Shown here in pieces: positions 17,538 to 27,331 of a stretch of DNA of 64,000 nt; within the stretch, counting starts at the first letter, position 1, and the number at the start of each line of letters is the position of its first letter. The translations under genes were made by a program, and so were the position numbers. Under the pieces are notes generated by a model, which saw nothing but the letters and a program-made list of their open reading frames with translations, was not told where the DNA came from and did not search any database. The DNA is from Hoylesella shahii DSM 15611 = JCM 12083 (GTDB lineage: Bacteria; Bacteroidota; Bacteroidia; Bacteroidales; Bacteroidaceae), in NCBI RefSeq assembly GCF_000613445.1, contig NZ_BAIZ01000007.1, forward strand, positions 1-64,000, read 5' to 3'.

Positions 17538-20138
17538 TTATTCTTTAACGGGCAATACGCTATATCCCCAAGACATGTTTCGGTAAACCGGTATCGAAGA
17601 ACCAGGCCTATGGGTATCGAAAGAATAAGAGCCATTCGCCTTTTTCTTAACCAATCCGATGAGGCCATAATAGCCATAATACGAACCTTCGTTGGCTTTA
17701 TACTTCTCGGAAGTCCAATAATGACCTGCATTATTTTCAACAATACCATTGTGGAACTGTTGCGGATCGATTTTACCAATCGTTGGAGCAAATGCAGGTT
17801 TGCCGTTGTTACCCGCTTTAATCTTTTGGAAATCGACAACGCGTGGAACATGGAATCCAGCCGGAGAGGGGTCGTAAACCGTTTTATAGAACTGACAAGC
17901 ATACTGATAGCCTATGGTGTTGTATGCATCCCATAGGTTAAAGTAGGTTTTGTCAGGGTCGCAATTCTTATTCCAGTCCCAGTTACCCTGATTTGTTGCC
18001 CCCTTATTAGCCAGACGTGGTGTAGCCATCTCCAAGGGATAATAAGCCGCATTTTTCAAAGAGAGTCCACCATTATTTACGTATGGTTGCACAGTAAATG
18101 GGCATCCAGGCCACAGCGGGTCTTTGCGTCCTTGTTGATAGAACATCGACACCCCTTCTCTTATCATTTCACTAGGCTTTTGGGTGAACACAATCTGTGC
18201 TATTTTTTTGCTTCGTTTCTGCATAAAGGTGAGGCGTACTTGGCGGTCTTTGCGATAAGGCGTACCCTCCCAAGCAGTATGGCGGAAGCCTAATGGTTCG
18301 AGCATAAAGTATCCAGAGCTTGTGTTGAGCACGTCTTGAGACGTAATCCATATATGCCAGCTCCATGCAACGCGTTTGGGGCAGCCACAATACGAAACGG
18401 TGATGATGGCACTAGCCTCCCTCATTTTGGTTTTATCAACTTCGAACTCAACAAAACCGCTGCACACATTACCACCATTGCTAATGGTTACCAGTCCGGG
18501 TTCGCTGCACCAAGCCACTTGTGCCCTATCAATGCCTTTAATTTGATATCCATTGATATTGCCACGCCCTTCTTGGAAGATACCCAATACGCTATTGCTA
18601 GCAGTTACGTTAGGTCTGTACGCATGGCGATTGTCTTGCCCGTTTTGTAAGGCATTGCCATAAACCAAGGGGAACTTGTACTTACCACCGGCCGAAACCA
18701 CATAGCAGTTGGCCGTATTTCGTTGTCCACAAGCATTGATAGAGAGGTCTTTTCTTGTTGTTACCTCAGGGGCAGACTGCAATTGCGCCTCGCGTTCAGC
18801 CTTAAAATCTTTATAATCGTAGGTCAATCTTAGATTGCAAGCCTCGGCTACAGAACCGCCAGCCCCCTGTTCGGTAACCGAAGCCACCATAGAAGGTTTG
18901 CCTGTGGTCCAGTTTACGCCATCCTCGCTATATTCGTACTTAGAGACTTCCCATGCTTCGGCCTTATCGCGACTACCATCAGGATAGCCTTTCAGTCGGC
19001 TAAAACTCTGCACAGTAAAAGGAATGTCGAGTTCGTTATACTTTCTTGTGGTGACGCCATCGCCCAAATCGGTGGTAGGCGTGATAGAAAGTTCGAAATC
19101 GCGGTCGGATAAGTCGCTGCTGTTTGATATGGTGTAGACCCTAGTTGTGCCTTCAGTCCACTTTTTACCAGCTCCACCTATTTTAGCAGTCCAGTATTTA
19201 CCACTTTCGAAAGTGATTTTAATCATCGCGGCATCGGGTAGCACTTGAGGAATCATAAAGAACGTGCCATCACCTCCATTAATCACCACGCCAGGGTTTT
19301 GAGCCGTTGAGAAGGGTGGATTTAAAGTGAGTTTGTAGTTCTTTAAGCTGCTTCCAAGCACCCAAGCCTTATTAGCCACATCGTATTTAGCATCGCCAAT
19401 AACGCCTAAGATTTCGATTGTTTTCACCTTTTGATTATAAGATAGGTCGTTACCAATCTTAAATTGTATGGCCGTTGTGGCATGCGAGAACACTAGAGGT
19501 ATTTTCTTACCGTCGAAGTCGTCGTATTGCAAGATGTTCGTTGAAGCAACCAGGAAGTCGGTTTGCTGTTTAGCATCGGCCTTTGGTTCGAACTGCACGA
19601 TAGGACTTTGCCCCACGGTCGACTTCAAATCGACAGCATCTACAGCGGGATGTACGGCAAAGAATTTCAGCGCAGGGGCATCAGTCTTGTGCCATTGCAC
19701 AGGGTTAACCATTGAGCCATCAGCGTTTACCTTCTCATTATACATATAATCCACTGTAGCTCCGCCATTTTTGCTAGCGAAGATAGAGAAGGGTTTGTTG
19801 ATGCCAGCGAAGTTAACCGTTGTGGTAATCGTTCCTCTTGTTGCAGCAGAAGCCTGCATGGGCAACACCCCTTCTATAGTGGTTTCTACCAATTGAAGTC
19901 CCTTTGCCTCGTCGCCTTCGATGGGTGTGGCATGCGATTGCCACACCGAGGCAGCTCTCGACTTGCCAGTATTCGCGCCCTTACCAACGTTTTGCACATC
20001 GGACACGCTAAAGCTAACGCGTTCGGTAGATGAGTTTTGTTCTAATTGTTTGTCGATGTCGCTACAAGCGGCTACGACTAATGATGTCAAGCCTATGCAG
20101 CCCGCCATCAATGCTAAGTGTAAATTTCCTGATTTCAT
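17538..20138 (-). CDS. Mfa-like/FISUMP surface lipoprotein, cassette 1 (866 aa)
   Basis: Lipoprotein signal MKSGNLHLALMAGCIGLTSL... with lipobox VAAC (Cys25). Residues of about 60-340 match the Bacteroidota Mfa-like fimbrillin fold: an AATRGTITT strand, FSIFASKNGG, LVFSHATTAIQFKIG, then FFMIPQVLP. The C-terminal 150 residues are a FISUMP-type module (fib_succ_major): WDAYNTIGYQY...KTVYDPSPAGFHVPRVVDF...GHYWTSEK. The TRG site resembles the Arg cleavage position used in P. gingivalis-type fimbrial maturation. A surface adhesin or fimbrial tip/anchor is likely. It is closest to cassette 2 (shared QNPGVV and TTDLGDG segments). A 64-residue micropeptide is encoded just upstream. Confidence 0.88.
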   Translation of the reverse strand: MKSGNLHLALMAGCIGLTSLVVAACSDIDKQLEQNSSTERVSFSVSDVQNVGKGANTGKSRAASVWQSHATPIEGDEAKGLQLVETTIEGVLPMQASAATRGTITTTVNFAGINKPFSIFASKNGGATVDYMYNEKVNADGSMVNPVQWHKTDAPALKFFAVHPAVDAVDLKSTVGQSPIVQFEPKADAKQQTDFLVASTNILQYDDFDGKKIPLVFSHATTAIQFKIGNDLSYNQKVKTIEILGVIGDAKYDVANKAWVLGSSLKNYKLTLNPPFSTAQNPGVVINGGDGTFFMIPQVLPDAAMIKITFESGKYWTAKIGGAGKKWTEGTTRVYTISNSSDLSDRDFELSITPTTDLGDGVTTRKYNELDIPFTVQSFSRLKGYPDGSRDKAEAWEVSKYEYSEDGVNWTTGKPSMVASVTEQGAGGSVAEACNLRLTYDYKDFKAEREAQLQSAPEVTTRKDLSINACGQRNTANCYVVSAGGKYKFPLVYGNALQNGQDNRHAYRPNVTASNSVLGIFQEGRGNINGYQIKGIDRAQVAWCSEPGLVTISNGGNVCSGFVEFEVDKTKMREASAIITVSYCGCPKRVAWSWHIWITSQDVLNTSSGYFMLEPLGFRHTAWEGTPYRKDRQVRLTFMQKRSKKIAQIVFTQKPSEMIREGVSMFYQQGRKDPLWPGCPFTVQPYVNNGGLSLKNAAYYPLEMATPRLANKGATNQGNWDWNKNCDPDKTYFNLWDAYNTIGYQYACQFYKTVYDPSPAGFHVPRVVDFQKIKAGNNGKPAFAPTIGKIDPQQFHNGIVENNAGHYWTSEKYKANEGSYYGYYGLIGLVKKKANGSYSFDTHRPGSSIPVYRNMSWGYSVLPVKE

Positions 20139-20167
20139 TGCCTTAACTTTTAAATTTGATGGACTGG

Positions 20168-20362
20168 TTACGGATACATGGGTGTAGACGTAGAGCCACC
20201 AGACGAGTCGAAAGTGTCGCCATCTAAGTCTTCTTCTCCTCCGTCGTCGTAATCACCTACCGATACGTTAACTCCTGAATGGCCCGAAGCGGCCAAAATA
20301 GATTCTGCCCCCATAAGTATGTGCGTCTTAATACTGGGCAAACAATACTCTTTCTTAATCAT
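20168..20362 (-). CDS. Micropeptide, cassette 1 (64 aa, GDYDDGGEEDLDGDT motif)
   Basis: Starts at ATG 20362 (an upstream TTG is less likely) and ends 29 nt before the cassette 1 lipoprotein. N-terminus MIKKEYCLPSIKTH, then an alanine-rich hydrophobic bit (ESILAAS), then Gly/Asp-rich DYDDGGEEDLDGDT, then a Ser/Gly/Thr tail. The same order (MKKxYxxP, small hydrophobic segment, GDGGxxxLDGxT) appears in three sister peptides. No known domain; the acidic motif could bind Ca2+ or serve as a recognition tag. Confidence 0.72.
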   Translation of the reverse strand: MIKKEYCLPSIKTHILMGAESILAASGHSGVNVSVGDYDDGGEEDLDGDTFDSSGGSTSTPMYP

Positions 20363-20536
20363 AATCAATTACTTCTACTCTCTATACATTAATTTACCTA
20401 TCCCGAAAGATGCAACACTTTTATAAATTTGGCTTAACGCTTCCAAACAACGGAAGATGCCTGGGCTTTGATACGTCAAGAAATCAGCCTAACTTTGTGT
20501 CGCGAAAAGTTGCTGTGTTAATTCTCTGTACGTATG

Positions 20537-20544
20537 CAAAGTTA
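20537..20544 (-). promoter_or_regulatory. TAACTTTG -7 box of cassette 1
   Basis: An exact TAnnTTTG match on the minus strand, about 175 nt upstream of the micropeptide ATG. The identical octamer occurs at a similar distance in all four cassettes. Confidence 0.7.
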
Positions 20545-20726
20545 AGAATAAAACAGAGACAGTTACGCATTTGGAAACACTATTTCATGTAAAAGAAAAA
20601 ACAGAACAAAACTTACGGAAATCGCTACATGGATTTTTAGGTTCGTTTACAAATAGCATTGAATGTTAACCACTTACAATCATGCATCACACCTTAAACA
20701 AGCATCGAAGTAGGGGTATAAAAAAA

Positions 20727-20756
20727 CAACTGCACACTACCAGTAGTATGCAGTTG
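20727..20756 (-). terminator. Terminator of fimbrillin cassette 2
   Basis: CAACTGCACACTAC / GTAGTATGCAGTTG stem with a 2-nt loop, followed on the minus strand by TTTTTT (20721-20726). It lies 41 nt past the cassette 2 stop. Confidence 0.9.
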
Positions 20757-20797
20757 TGAATGGTTTTCTTAGAAAACCAAATTAAAGTGATGGTACG

Positions 20798-23455
20798 TTA
20801 TTGCTTGATTGGGAGAACATTATAACCAAATCGAGTATCCGTATAATACTGAGCATTCCTTTGTATCTCTAAATCGTTATCGTTTATTGCGTACGCGTGC
20901 ACTGCTGCAAACATCCAAGTACGATTATGAAGCACATACACCTTTTCGCTAGTCCAATAATAACCATGGAGATTGCCTTGATATACAGGTTTATTACCAT
21001 CAGTTCCACCTTCTGGATGTATATAGCCCAATCTTAGCGCAGCCCTTCTTCTGCCTTCTGTAAGTTTTGAGAAGTCGGCAGCCCTTGGTATATGGAAGCC
21101 AGCAGGGCTAGGGTCGTAGATGGTTTTAACAAAAGTACTGGTGTTATGTCCCATATATCCAGTTGCATTAGCATCCCAAAGGTTCAAATAAGTACATTCT
21201 TTAGCAGGGTCGTTGTTCCAATCCCACGTGCTTCCCCATTTCTCATGGCCGTCGGGATCAGTGCCCAAGGCACTATAGAACGCTCTTCTGTTACCCATTT
21301 TCATTGGTTCCTGCACAGCTTGAGCCAACGTCATACCACCATAAAACGCCCTATCAGAAGAAGTTAAATACATTCCTGGCCAATAAGGGTCTTTACGTCC
21401 CCATTGATAGAACATAGCCTGTCCTTGAGCTTGCTCAAAATAAGGTTTCTGAGTAAATGTTACTTTAACTTCTTTACCTGTTCGAGTTTGCTTAAATGTA
21501 AGTCTTATTTTGCGATCATCCGAATAAGTTGTACGTTTCCACTTCGATGGTACAAAGCCAAGAGGTTCGCGCAAGAATTCTCCACTCCTCACTCCAACAA
21601 CGTCTTTGCCAGTAATCCAGATATGCCAAGACCAAGCAACCTTTTTATTCTTCCACACGGCGATAATGGCATTTCCCGTTTCGATGTTGTCTTTAGCTAC
21701 CTCGAACTCAATATAAACATTGCGTCCACCCTCAGCACCAAATGATTTCCCTGCACGGTCTATCCCCGTTACCTTTATTAGTCCAGGCTTGCTTTGCCAC
21801 AATACAGATGCGACGTCTACCCATTGATGAATATCAGGATAGGGAATTTCATACTTTCCTGCTCCTTGATTTACACCACCTTTGAAATGTTTCAATACCA
21901 TTCCGTCGTTACGGGTGTTATTATTCCAGAAAGACTCCGTAGCATCCGCGTCATTAACTCTACTGCTACCATAGAACAAGGGGAACTTATATTTTCCAGG
22001 AGCAGAAACGATGTAGCAGTTAGCTGTATTTTGCTTACCATCAACCATTGAGAGGTCTTTTCTTGTGGTAACTTCGTCGGCATCTTTTAGTTGTTTGTTG
22101 CGATAGGCCACAAAGTCTGTTAGTTCATTGGTAAACTCAAGGTTGCACAACTGCGGTGCTGTACTACCATTACCTCTATCTGTTACAGAAACAAGCATAC
22201 TGGGTTTTGTGGTTGTAACCCCCATTGCGGGGTCGTTGCCATCCACGTATTCGTATTTAACAATCTCCCAAGGTTCTTTCTTGTCACGCGAATCATTTGC
22301 ATAACCTTTTAAACGGCTATAGCTTTGAACGGTGAAAGGAACACTCAGCTGATTGTACTGTCTAACAGTTGTGCCATCACCCAAATCTGTGGTAGGAGTA
22401 ACGGTAAATACAATATCGCGATCGCTCTGATCGCTGGAGTTTGAGATTGAATAAGTTCTGGTTGTTCCTTGAACCCATTGCTTATTATTGCCACCAATCT
22501 TGGCATGTACCCGCTTGCCACTTTCAAAATAGATATTAACTGCAGCATCATTAGGCAAGGTTTGAGGAATCATAAAGAAGACACCATCGCCACCATTCAT
22601 CACTACGCCTGGGTTTTGCGCGGTAGAGAAGCCTGGATTAAGCTCTAGTGTATAGCTTTTCTTATCTGTGTCCAGCGTCCAAGTTCCGTTAGCCACATCG
22701 TATGTGCCACTACCAATAACGCCAACAATTTCGATTTTCTTCACTACTTGATTGTAAGAAAGGTCGTTACCTATCTTAAATTGTATAGCCGTTGTGGCAT
22801 GTGAGAACTGGATTGGAACTTTTTGGTTTACGTAATCATCGTATTGCAATGTGTTTGTCTTTGCAACCAAAAGGTCGGTTTGCTGTTTGGCATCTGCGTT
22901 GGGAGCAAACTTAATAATGGGATTTTGCCCCGAAACGGTGGTAAGATTTGCAACATCAACAGCTGGATGAACAGCATAAAACTTGAGCGAAGCGGCGTCT
23001 GCCTTGCGCCATTGCACAGCGTTTACCATCGTACCATCAGCATTTACTTTCTCATTATATAAATAGTTGGCCACAGGACCACCGTTTTTGCATGCGAAAA
23101 TAGAGAAAGGATTGTTGAGTCCCTGGAAGTTTAACGATGTGGTTACTGTTCCGCGAGTGGCTGCAGGGATGTAGATGGGGTTAACACCTTCAATGGTTGT
23201 CTCTACCAACTCCAATCCTTCAGCATCGTCGCCAGTAATTTTGCTGGTCTGCGTTTCATAAACCGACAGCGCTTTGGTTTTAGGAAGCGACGTTGAATCC
23301 ACTGTGTTCTGCACATCAGTAACGCTAAAGCTAATTCCATCGATTGGTTTATTCTGAACTAGTTCTGTTTCGTTGTCACTACAACTACTCATAACAGCCG
23401 ACGACAAGCCCATAAGGCCAACCGCCAAAACAAATAATAAGTTTTTTGATTTCAT
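20798..23455 (-). CDS. Mfa-like/FISUMP surface lipoprotein, cassette 2 (885 aa)
   Basis: Lipobox VMSSC after a hydrophobic leader, then SDNETELV. The Mfa-like part has the AATRGTVTT strand, FSIFACKNGG, IQFSHATTAIQFKIG and FFMIPQTLP. The C-terminal FISUMP module has WDANATGYMG...KTIYDPSPAGFHIPRAADF...YYWTSEK. It is closest to cassette 1, while the middle region (about residues 470-600) is diverged. Cell-surface adhesin or fimbrial subunit is the expected role. Preceded by a 54-residue micropeptide gene. Confidence 0.88.
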   Translation of the reverse strand: MKSKNLLFVLAVGLMGLSSAVMSSCSDNETELVQNKPIDGISFSVTDVQNTVDSTSLPKTKALSVYETQTSKITGDDAEGLELVETTIEGVNPIYIPAATRGTVTTSLNFQGLNNPFSIFACKNGGPVANYLYNEKVNADGTMVNAVQWRKADAASLKFYAVHPAVDVANLTTVSGQNPIIKFAPNADAKQQTDLLVAKTNTLQYDDYVNQKVPIQFSHATTAIQFKIGNDLSYNQVVKKIEIVGVIGSGTYDVANGTWTLDTDKKSYTLELNPGFSTAQNPGVVMNGGDGVFFMIPQTLPNDAAVNIYFESGKRVHAKIGGNNKQWVQGTTRTYSISNSSDQSDRDIVFTVTPTTDLGDGTTVRQYNQLSVPFTVQSYSRLKGYANDSRDKKEPWEIVKYEYVDGNDPAMGVTTTKPSMLVSVTDRGNGSTAPQLCNLEFTNELTDFVAYRNKQLKDADEVTTRKDLSMVDGKQNTANCYIVSAPGKYKFPLFYGSSRVNDADATESFWNNNTRNDGMVLKHFKGGVNQGAGKYEIPYPDIHQWVDVASVLWQSKPGLIKVTGIDRAGKSFGAEGGRNVYIEFEVAKDNIETGNAIIAVWKNKKVAWSWHIWITGKDVVGVRSGEFLREPLGFVPSKWKRTTYSDDRKIRLTFKQTRTGKEVKVTFTQKPYFEQAQGQAMFYQWGRKDPYWPGMYLTSSDRAFYGGMTLAQAVQEPMKMGNRRAFYSALGTDPDGHEKWGSTWDWNNDPAKECTYLNLWDANATGYMGHNTSTFVKTIYDPSPAGFHIPRAADFSKLTEGRRRAALRLGYIHPEGGTDGNKPVYQGNLHGYYWTSEKVYVLHNRTWMFAAVHAYAINDNDLEIQRNAQYYTDTRFGYNVLPIKQ

Positions 23456-23523
23456 TTACTCGTTTATTACTTTATCAATCACTAAAAAAATAACAAGTTG
23501 CACAAAGAAGAACGATACACACA

Positions 23524-23688
23524 CTATGGTGTTACTGTTTCTCCATCCAAATCTTCAACTCCACCATCTCCAAAATCATCTATTTCTGGAGTTGTCTTTA
23601 CGTCTGTGCCACTACCAGCCAAAATAGGTGTTGTTCCTTCAACAAGATGCGTCTTGACCGAAGGAGCATAATACGTTTTCTTCATCAT
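23524..23688 (-). CDS. Micropeptide, cassette 2 (54 aa)
   Basis: Found by reading the region upstream of the cassette 2 lipoprotein: ATG 23688 (or the adjacent ATG 23685) to TAG at 23524-23526. The product starts MMKKTYYAPSVKTHLVEG, has ILAGSG, and ends DDFGDGGVEDLDGETVTP. It aligns with the other three micropeptides through MKKxYxxP and GDGGxxDLDGxT and sits 68 nt before the lipoprotein start. At 54 residues it falls below common annotation cut-offs. Its presence makes the micropeptide/lipoprotein pairing complete in all four cassettes. Confidence 0.72.
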   Translation of the reverse strand: MMKKTYYAPSVKTHLVEGTTPILAGSGTDVKTTPEIDDFGDGGVEDLDGETVTP

Positions 23689-23871
23689 AATTTAATACTT
23701 CTCTTAATTTATTACTCTAAAATCTCTATATATTACTCTCAAATGCCACAACACTTCAATACTATTCTTAGCATCCAATCAACAAAACGCAATACTAGAT
23801 GCTAATATAAAAAAGCGTATCTACTAACAATGTGTTGCGAAAAACATTCAGCTGTACCTTACAAACGAATG

Positions 23872-23879
23872 CAAAGTTA
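23872..23879 (-). promoter_or_regulatory. TAACTTTG -7 box of cassette 2
   Basis: Exact TAnnTTTG element on the minus strand, about 184 nt upstream of the micropeptide ATG, as in its sister cassettes. Confidence 0.7.
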
Positions 23880-24164
23880 TAAACATTTTTTAAACGCCAC
23901 CAATATATTATGTCATTATTTCTAAACTAAGGAAATAGCGAACAGCAATGAAGAAATAAGTGATAACCATATTAACAGCTCTCATTAAACTTGCTGAATA
24001 TTAACAATTAGAGCCACAACATTTCGCACTCTGCACATCAACAACAACTAACAACACAAATCTAATCACTCAAATTTTTAAAACGCCACATCATCTCCTC
24101 AAGAAACGCGCCACAACACCGTTTCATTGGCCCACCCACAGACACACACTTCACCCCAAAACAA

Positions 24165-24212
24165 CAAGAACAACAACTGCACACTATAAGCAGCATGCAG
24201 TTGTTGTTCTTG
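24165..24212 (-). terminator. Terminator of fimbrillin cassette 3
   Basis: A long stem: CAAGAACAACAACTGCA with its perfect complement around an 14-nt centre. It carries the same CAACTGCA/TGCAGTTG core as the other cassette terminators. The downstream T-run on the minus strand is interrupted (TTGTTTTG). Confidence 0.85.
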
Positions 24213-24266
24213 CTAGGGCCAAACAATTGTATTAACCCTTTATATAATATGAGTGTGTTCGACTTA

Positions 24267-26807
24267 TTATTCTTTCACAGACAATAGGCTGTAGCCAAAA
24301 TAGGGATGTCCTTTGTCATAAGGAGGTTTCCAGACATCTAAGTATTCACCCGACGCATACACAGAAGCACCATACACAGCATAGTTATCCGAAGGTGAGA
24401 AAATCTTATCACTACTCCAGAAATATGCATTACCTAAACGATTTTGAAGCACATGAATCGCCTCTGGATGTAAATATCCTAAAAACGGAACCAATACTTT
24501 ATTGCCACCATTGTTAGGATTCAACTTAGAATATTCGCTTCTTCGTGGCACGCGGAAGCCAGCAGGACTTGGGTCGTACACGGTCTTTACAAACTCACCG
24601 CCATATCCTAAGCCCACATTGTTTTTACCATCCCAAAGATTAAGATAACTATTATTCTCACCTGGGTCGTTATTCCAGTCGAGAAAGCCCCTACCATTGC
24701 TTCTTAAGTTACGATAATTTGCCATCAGCAGCGGCTGTTGTACTGTCTCCTTTAAAGTCATACCGCCATTTTGAGTAAAAGTTTGAGCCGAGAATTCGTC
24801 AGCATCACACAATGGGTCTTTACGTCCAAGCTGATAATACATGGCATGTCCTTCCACCATTTGATGCGGTTTTTGGGTGAAAGTAAGTTCAGCTGTAGTT
24901 CCAGTTCTTTCTTGTTTGAAGATAACAGTCACCTTTCTATCTGTATCGTATGTTGTTTTCCACCACTTAGTATGTCTAAATCCCAATGGCTCGCGCATAA
25001 AATAGCCCCTATTTGTTGTAGCCACTTCGGGTGCAGTAATCCAGATATGCCAGCTCCAACATATGGTATTGCCTTTCTTCAAGGCAATAATTGCACTAGC
25101 CTCACACATTTTCGTCTGGTCAACTCTAAATTTCACGAAGCGATTTTTCCCACTAGACTTTGTCACTCCCGCTGCAGTTACGAGCCCTGGAGTACTTTGC
25201 CACAACACCTCCACCTTATCACCAGCGGTAATATCGGGTTCAGTAATCGGGCCAGTACCATGGAAAAACTGAGCTAAAACGTTTCCACCCGTTCCTCCTG
25301 GCTTATAAGCAGCAGTGTTTGTTTTGCCATCTTTCTTTGCATTACCATATACAGCGGGGAACATATACTCGCCACCAGCCGACACAATATAGCAGTTGGC
25401 CGTTTCCACCTTACCATTTGGTTGTATAGAAAGGTCTTTTGGCGTTACAGAAGGCGTTGCATTTCTCAGCGAGTTGTTTCTAGCGCCAAGTACATCTTTA
25501 TAATCTGTCTTTATTCTCACCTTATAAATGTCGGCTCCTCTTTCTGTAATCAAAACGGGTTCGAGCTTAATCATATCACTAACATTGGTTGTGATAGGCG
25601 CACCACCATCTATACGGTATCCACTAACCGACCATCTTTCTTTCACATCGCGAGTTGTGTCCTTAACAAGCCCCTTTAAATGTCGGTAACTTTCAATTTT
25701 AATCGTGGCTGTAGAGTCGTTGTAGGTAAGTATTTTATTACCCTTAGCACCCACAGAGAGCACAAAGTCTCGGTCTTGCATATCCTTACTGTTAGCAATA
25801 GTGTAGGTTTTTGTCATACCAGCTACCCACTTTTTACCACTTCCACCAATCTTAGCCGTCCAATATTTACCGCTTTCAAAGGTTATTTTTATCATTGCCT
25901 CAGTTGAGAGTTCTTGCGGAAGCATAAAGAACAAGCCCTTATCTACATTTATTAATGTGTTGACTTGCTGTGCTGTGGGATACACAGGGTCGAATGTTAG
26001 CTTAAAGTCTTTGTCTGCTCCATTTAACGTCCACTGCCTAGTTGCAGCGTCGAACGTACCCTCACCCTTAACCTTTAAAATCTCAATTGTTTTAATTTTC
26101 TGATTATAAGAGAAGTCGCGACCTATCTTAAATTGTATAGCCGTTGTTACATGCGTAAAGTTAATGGGCACAACACTATTCTTCACGCTATCAAACTTCA
26201 AGTCTTTAGTACCAGCCATCAGCAAGTCCACCTGATTTTCTGCATCAGAGGCAACTGTAAAATTAAACCTTGGTCGCTTGCCCAACGAAGTATCCATATC
26301 GTCGTTTTCAACAGCAGGGTGCACAGCATAGAACGTAACCGACTCTGCATCGCCTTTAGTCCATCTCATAGGCTTAACCATCGTACCATTAGCATTCACC
26401 TTTTCGTTATGAATATAATCGGCAACTTGAGAGCCATTTTTACAAGCGAAGATTGAGAAAGGCTTGTTCATGCTGGCAAAATTATCCTTGCTCGTTAATA
26501 TTCCGCGAGTAGGAACAACATTATCCATTGTGGCAATGCCCTCCACAGCGGTTTCAACCAGCTCTAATCCCTCTGCTCCATCGCCCTCAATGGGCACAGC
26601 GCGCGTTTCACCAGCGGCAAAAGCCACATTGCGAGGTAAAAAATTAGCATCGGGCATGCTTTGCACACCCTGCAAATTAAATCGAATACAGTCGGCCGAA
26701 TAAACGCGTCCTGCTTCAGAATCGTTGTCGTTACAAGCAGCGACAAACAAAGATGTGAAGCCTACTAGGCTCACCATCAACATAGAAAATAAAGTTTTTG
26801 ATTTCAT
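24267..26807 (-). CDS. Mfa-like/FISUMP surface lipoprotein, cassette 3 (846 aa)
   Basis: Lipobox FVAAC (Cys25) followed by NDNDSEAG. The Mfa-like part shows PTRGILTSKDNFAS, FSIFACKNGS, INFTHVTTAIQFKIG and FFMLPQELS. The FISUMP module shows WDGKNNVGLGYGGEFVKTVYDPSPAGFRVPRRSEY...YFWSSDK. Closely related to cassette 4 through LPRNVAFAAGETR, LELVETAVEG and the NSKD/QDRDFVLSVGAK block, so the array looks like two pairs. Expected surface adhesin or fimbrial component. A 22-bp repeat tract lies between it and its micropeptide. Confidence 0.88.
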   Translation of the reverse strand: MKSKTLFSMLMVSLVGFTSLFVAACNDNDSEAGRVYSADCIRFNLQGVQSMPDANFLPRNVAFAAGETRAVPIEGDGAEGLELVETAVEGIATMDNVVPTRGILTSKDNFASMNKPFSIFACKNGSQVADYIHNEKVNANGTMVKPMRWTKGDAESVTFYAVHPAVENDDMDTSLGKRPRFNFTVASDAENQVDLLMAGTKDLKFDSVKNSVVPINFTHVTTAIQFKIGRDFSYNQKIKTIEILKVKGEGTFDAATRQWTLNGADKDFKLTFDPVYPTAQQVNTLINVDKGLFFMLPQELSTEAMIKITFESGKYWTAKIGGSGKKWVAGMTKTYTIANSKDMQDRDFVLSVGAKGNKILTYNDSTATIKIESYRHLKGLVKDTTRDVKERWSVSGYRIDGGAPITTNVSDMIKLEPVLITERGADIYKVRIKTDYKDVLGARNNSLRNATPSVTPKDLSIQPNGKVETANCYIVSAGGEYMFPAVYGNAKKDGKTNTAAYKPGGTGGNVLAQFFHGTGPITEPDITAGDKVEVLWQSTPGLVTAAGVTKSSGKNRFVKFRVDQTKMCEASAIIALKKGNTICWSWHIWITAPEVATTNRGYFMREPLGFRHTKWWKTTYDTDRKVTVIFKQERTGTTAELTFTQKPHQMVEGHAMYYQLGRKDPLCDADEFSAQTFTQNGGMTLKETVQQPLLMANYRNLRSNGRGFLDWNNDPGENNSYLNLWDGKNNVGLGYGGEFVKTVYDPSPAGFRVPRRSEYSKLNPNNGGNKVLVPFLGYLHPEAIHVLQNRLGNAYFWSSDKIFSPSDNYAVYGASVYASGEYLDVWKPPYDKGHPYFGYSLLSVKE

Positions 26808-26835
26808 GTCCTTGTCATTTAATTCATGGTTTTCA

Positions 26836-26911
26836 CGAGTTCATCATGGGTTCACTTCGAGTTCATCATGCATTGACTTCGAGTTTATCATGGTTCATCA
26901 TGGGTTCACAT
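26836..26911. repeat. 22-bp tandem repeat between micropeptide 3 and lipoprotein 3
   Basis: Two full units CGAGTTCATCATGNNTTNACTT (26836-26857, 26858-26879) and two partial ones. The sequence contains repeated TTCATCATG words. It lengthens the micropeptide-lipoprotein spacer to 156 nt, against 29-115 nt in the other cassettes. Confidence 0.75.
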
Positions 26912-26963
26912 GTATTTCTTACGTGCCTGTCATGGATTAATTATAGGTTTATTTTGGAAAGTG

Positions 26964-27152
26964 TCAAGGGTTTCCGTGTGTTGAATTACCGTGTCCATCT
27001 GAAGTATCGCCATCCAAATTGTCTTCACCACCATCTCCAGGAGGTACAACCCCAGGGGTAAATCCTGTCCCTTTGGAAGGTTCTAGCATTGATACCAACC
27101 CTGGAACAAGAATTATCTCGATACAGGGCAAATCATATTTTCTCTTTTTCAT
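26964..27152 (-). CDS. Micropeptide, cassette 3 (62 aa, GDGGEDNLDGDT motif)
   Basis: N-terminus MKKRKYDLPCIEIILVPG, a short hydrophobic middle, then PPGDGGEDNLDGDT and a Gly/His/Asn-rich tail ending THGNP. The closest relative is the cassette 4 peptide. No signal peptide cleavage pattern is obvious and no known domain is recognised. The gene lies 156 nt upstream of the cassette 3 lipoprotein and behind a TAACTTTG promoter. Confidence 0.72.
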   Translation of the reverse strand: MKKRKYDLPCIEIILVPGLVSMLEPSKGTGFTPGVVPPGDGGEDNLDGDTSDGHGNSTHGNP

Positions 27153-27331
27153 AATTCGTTTCTTATTACTCTCTTTTAATAGTCTTAATCTATTGATTTA
27201 ATCTGCAACACTTTACTAAACTAACACTATATAACATCAAATTCCTTTGACCTTTTTGCGATGTTAATCGGTCTACATATCCACTTAACATCGTGTTGCT
27301 TAATATGATAAGTACATACGAGACACCGTTG

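Larger units (their letters stand above)
20369..20797. other. Cassette 1 leader and cassette 2 tail
   Basis: Contains the cassette 1 leader with a conserved AAGTGTTGCA stretch about 60 nt before the micropeptide, its TAACTTTG box and the cassette 2 terminator. No gene seen. Confidence 0.6.
23689..24266. other. Cassette 2 leader and cassette 3 tail
   Basis: Holds the cassette 2 leader (with an AAGTGTTG stretch and a GCATC/GATGC dyad about 80-110 nt before the ATG), the TAACTTTG box and the cassette 3 terminator. Nothing coding is apparent in 23880-24160. Confidence 0.6.
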
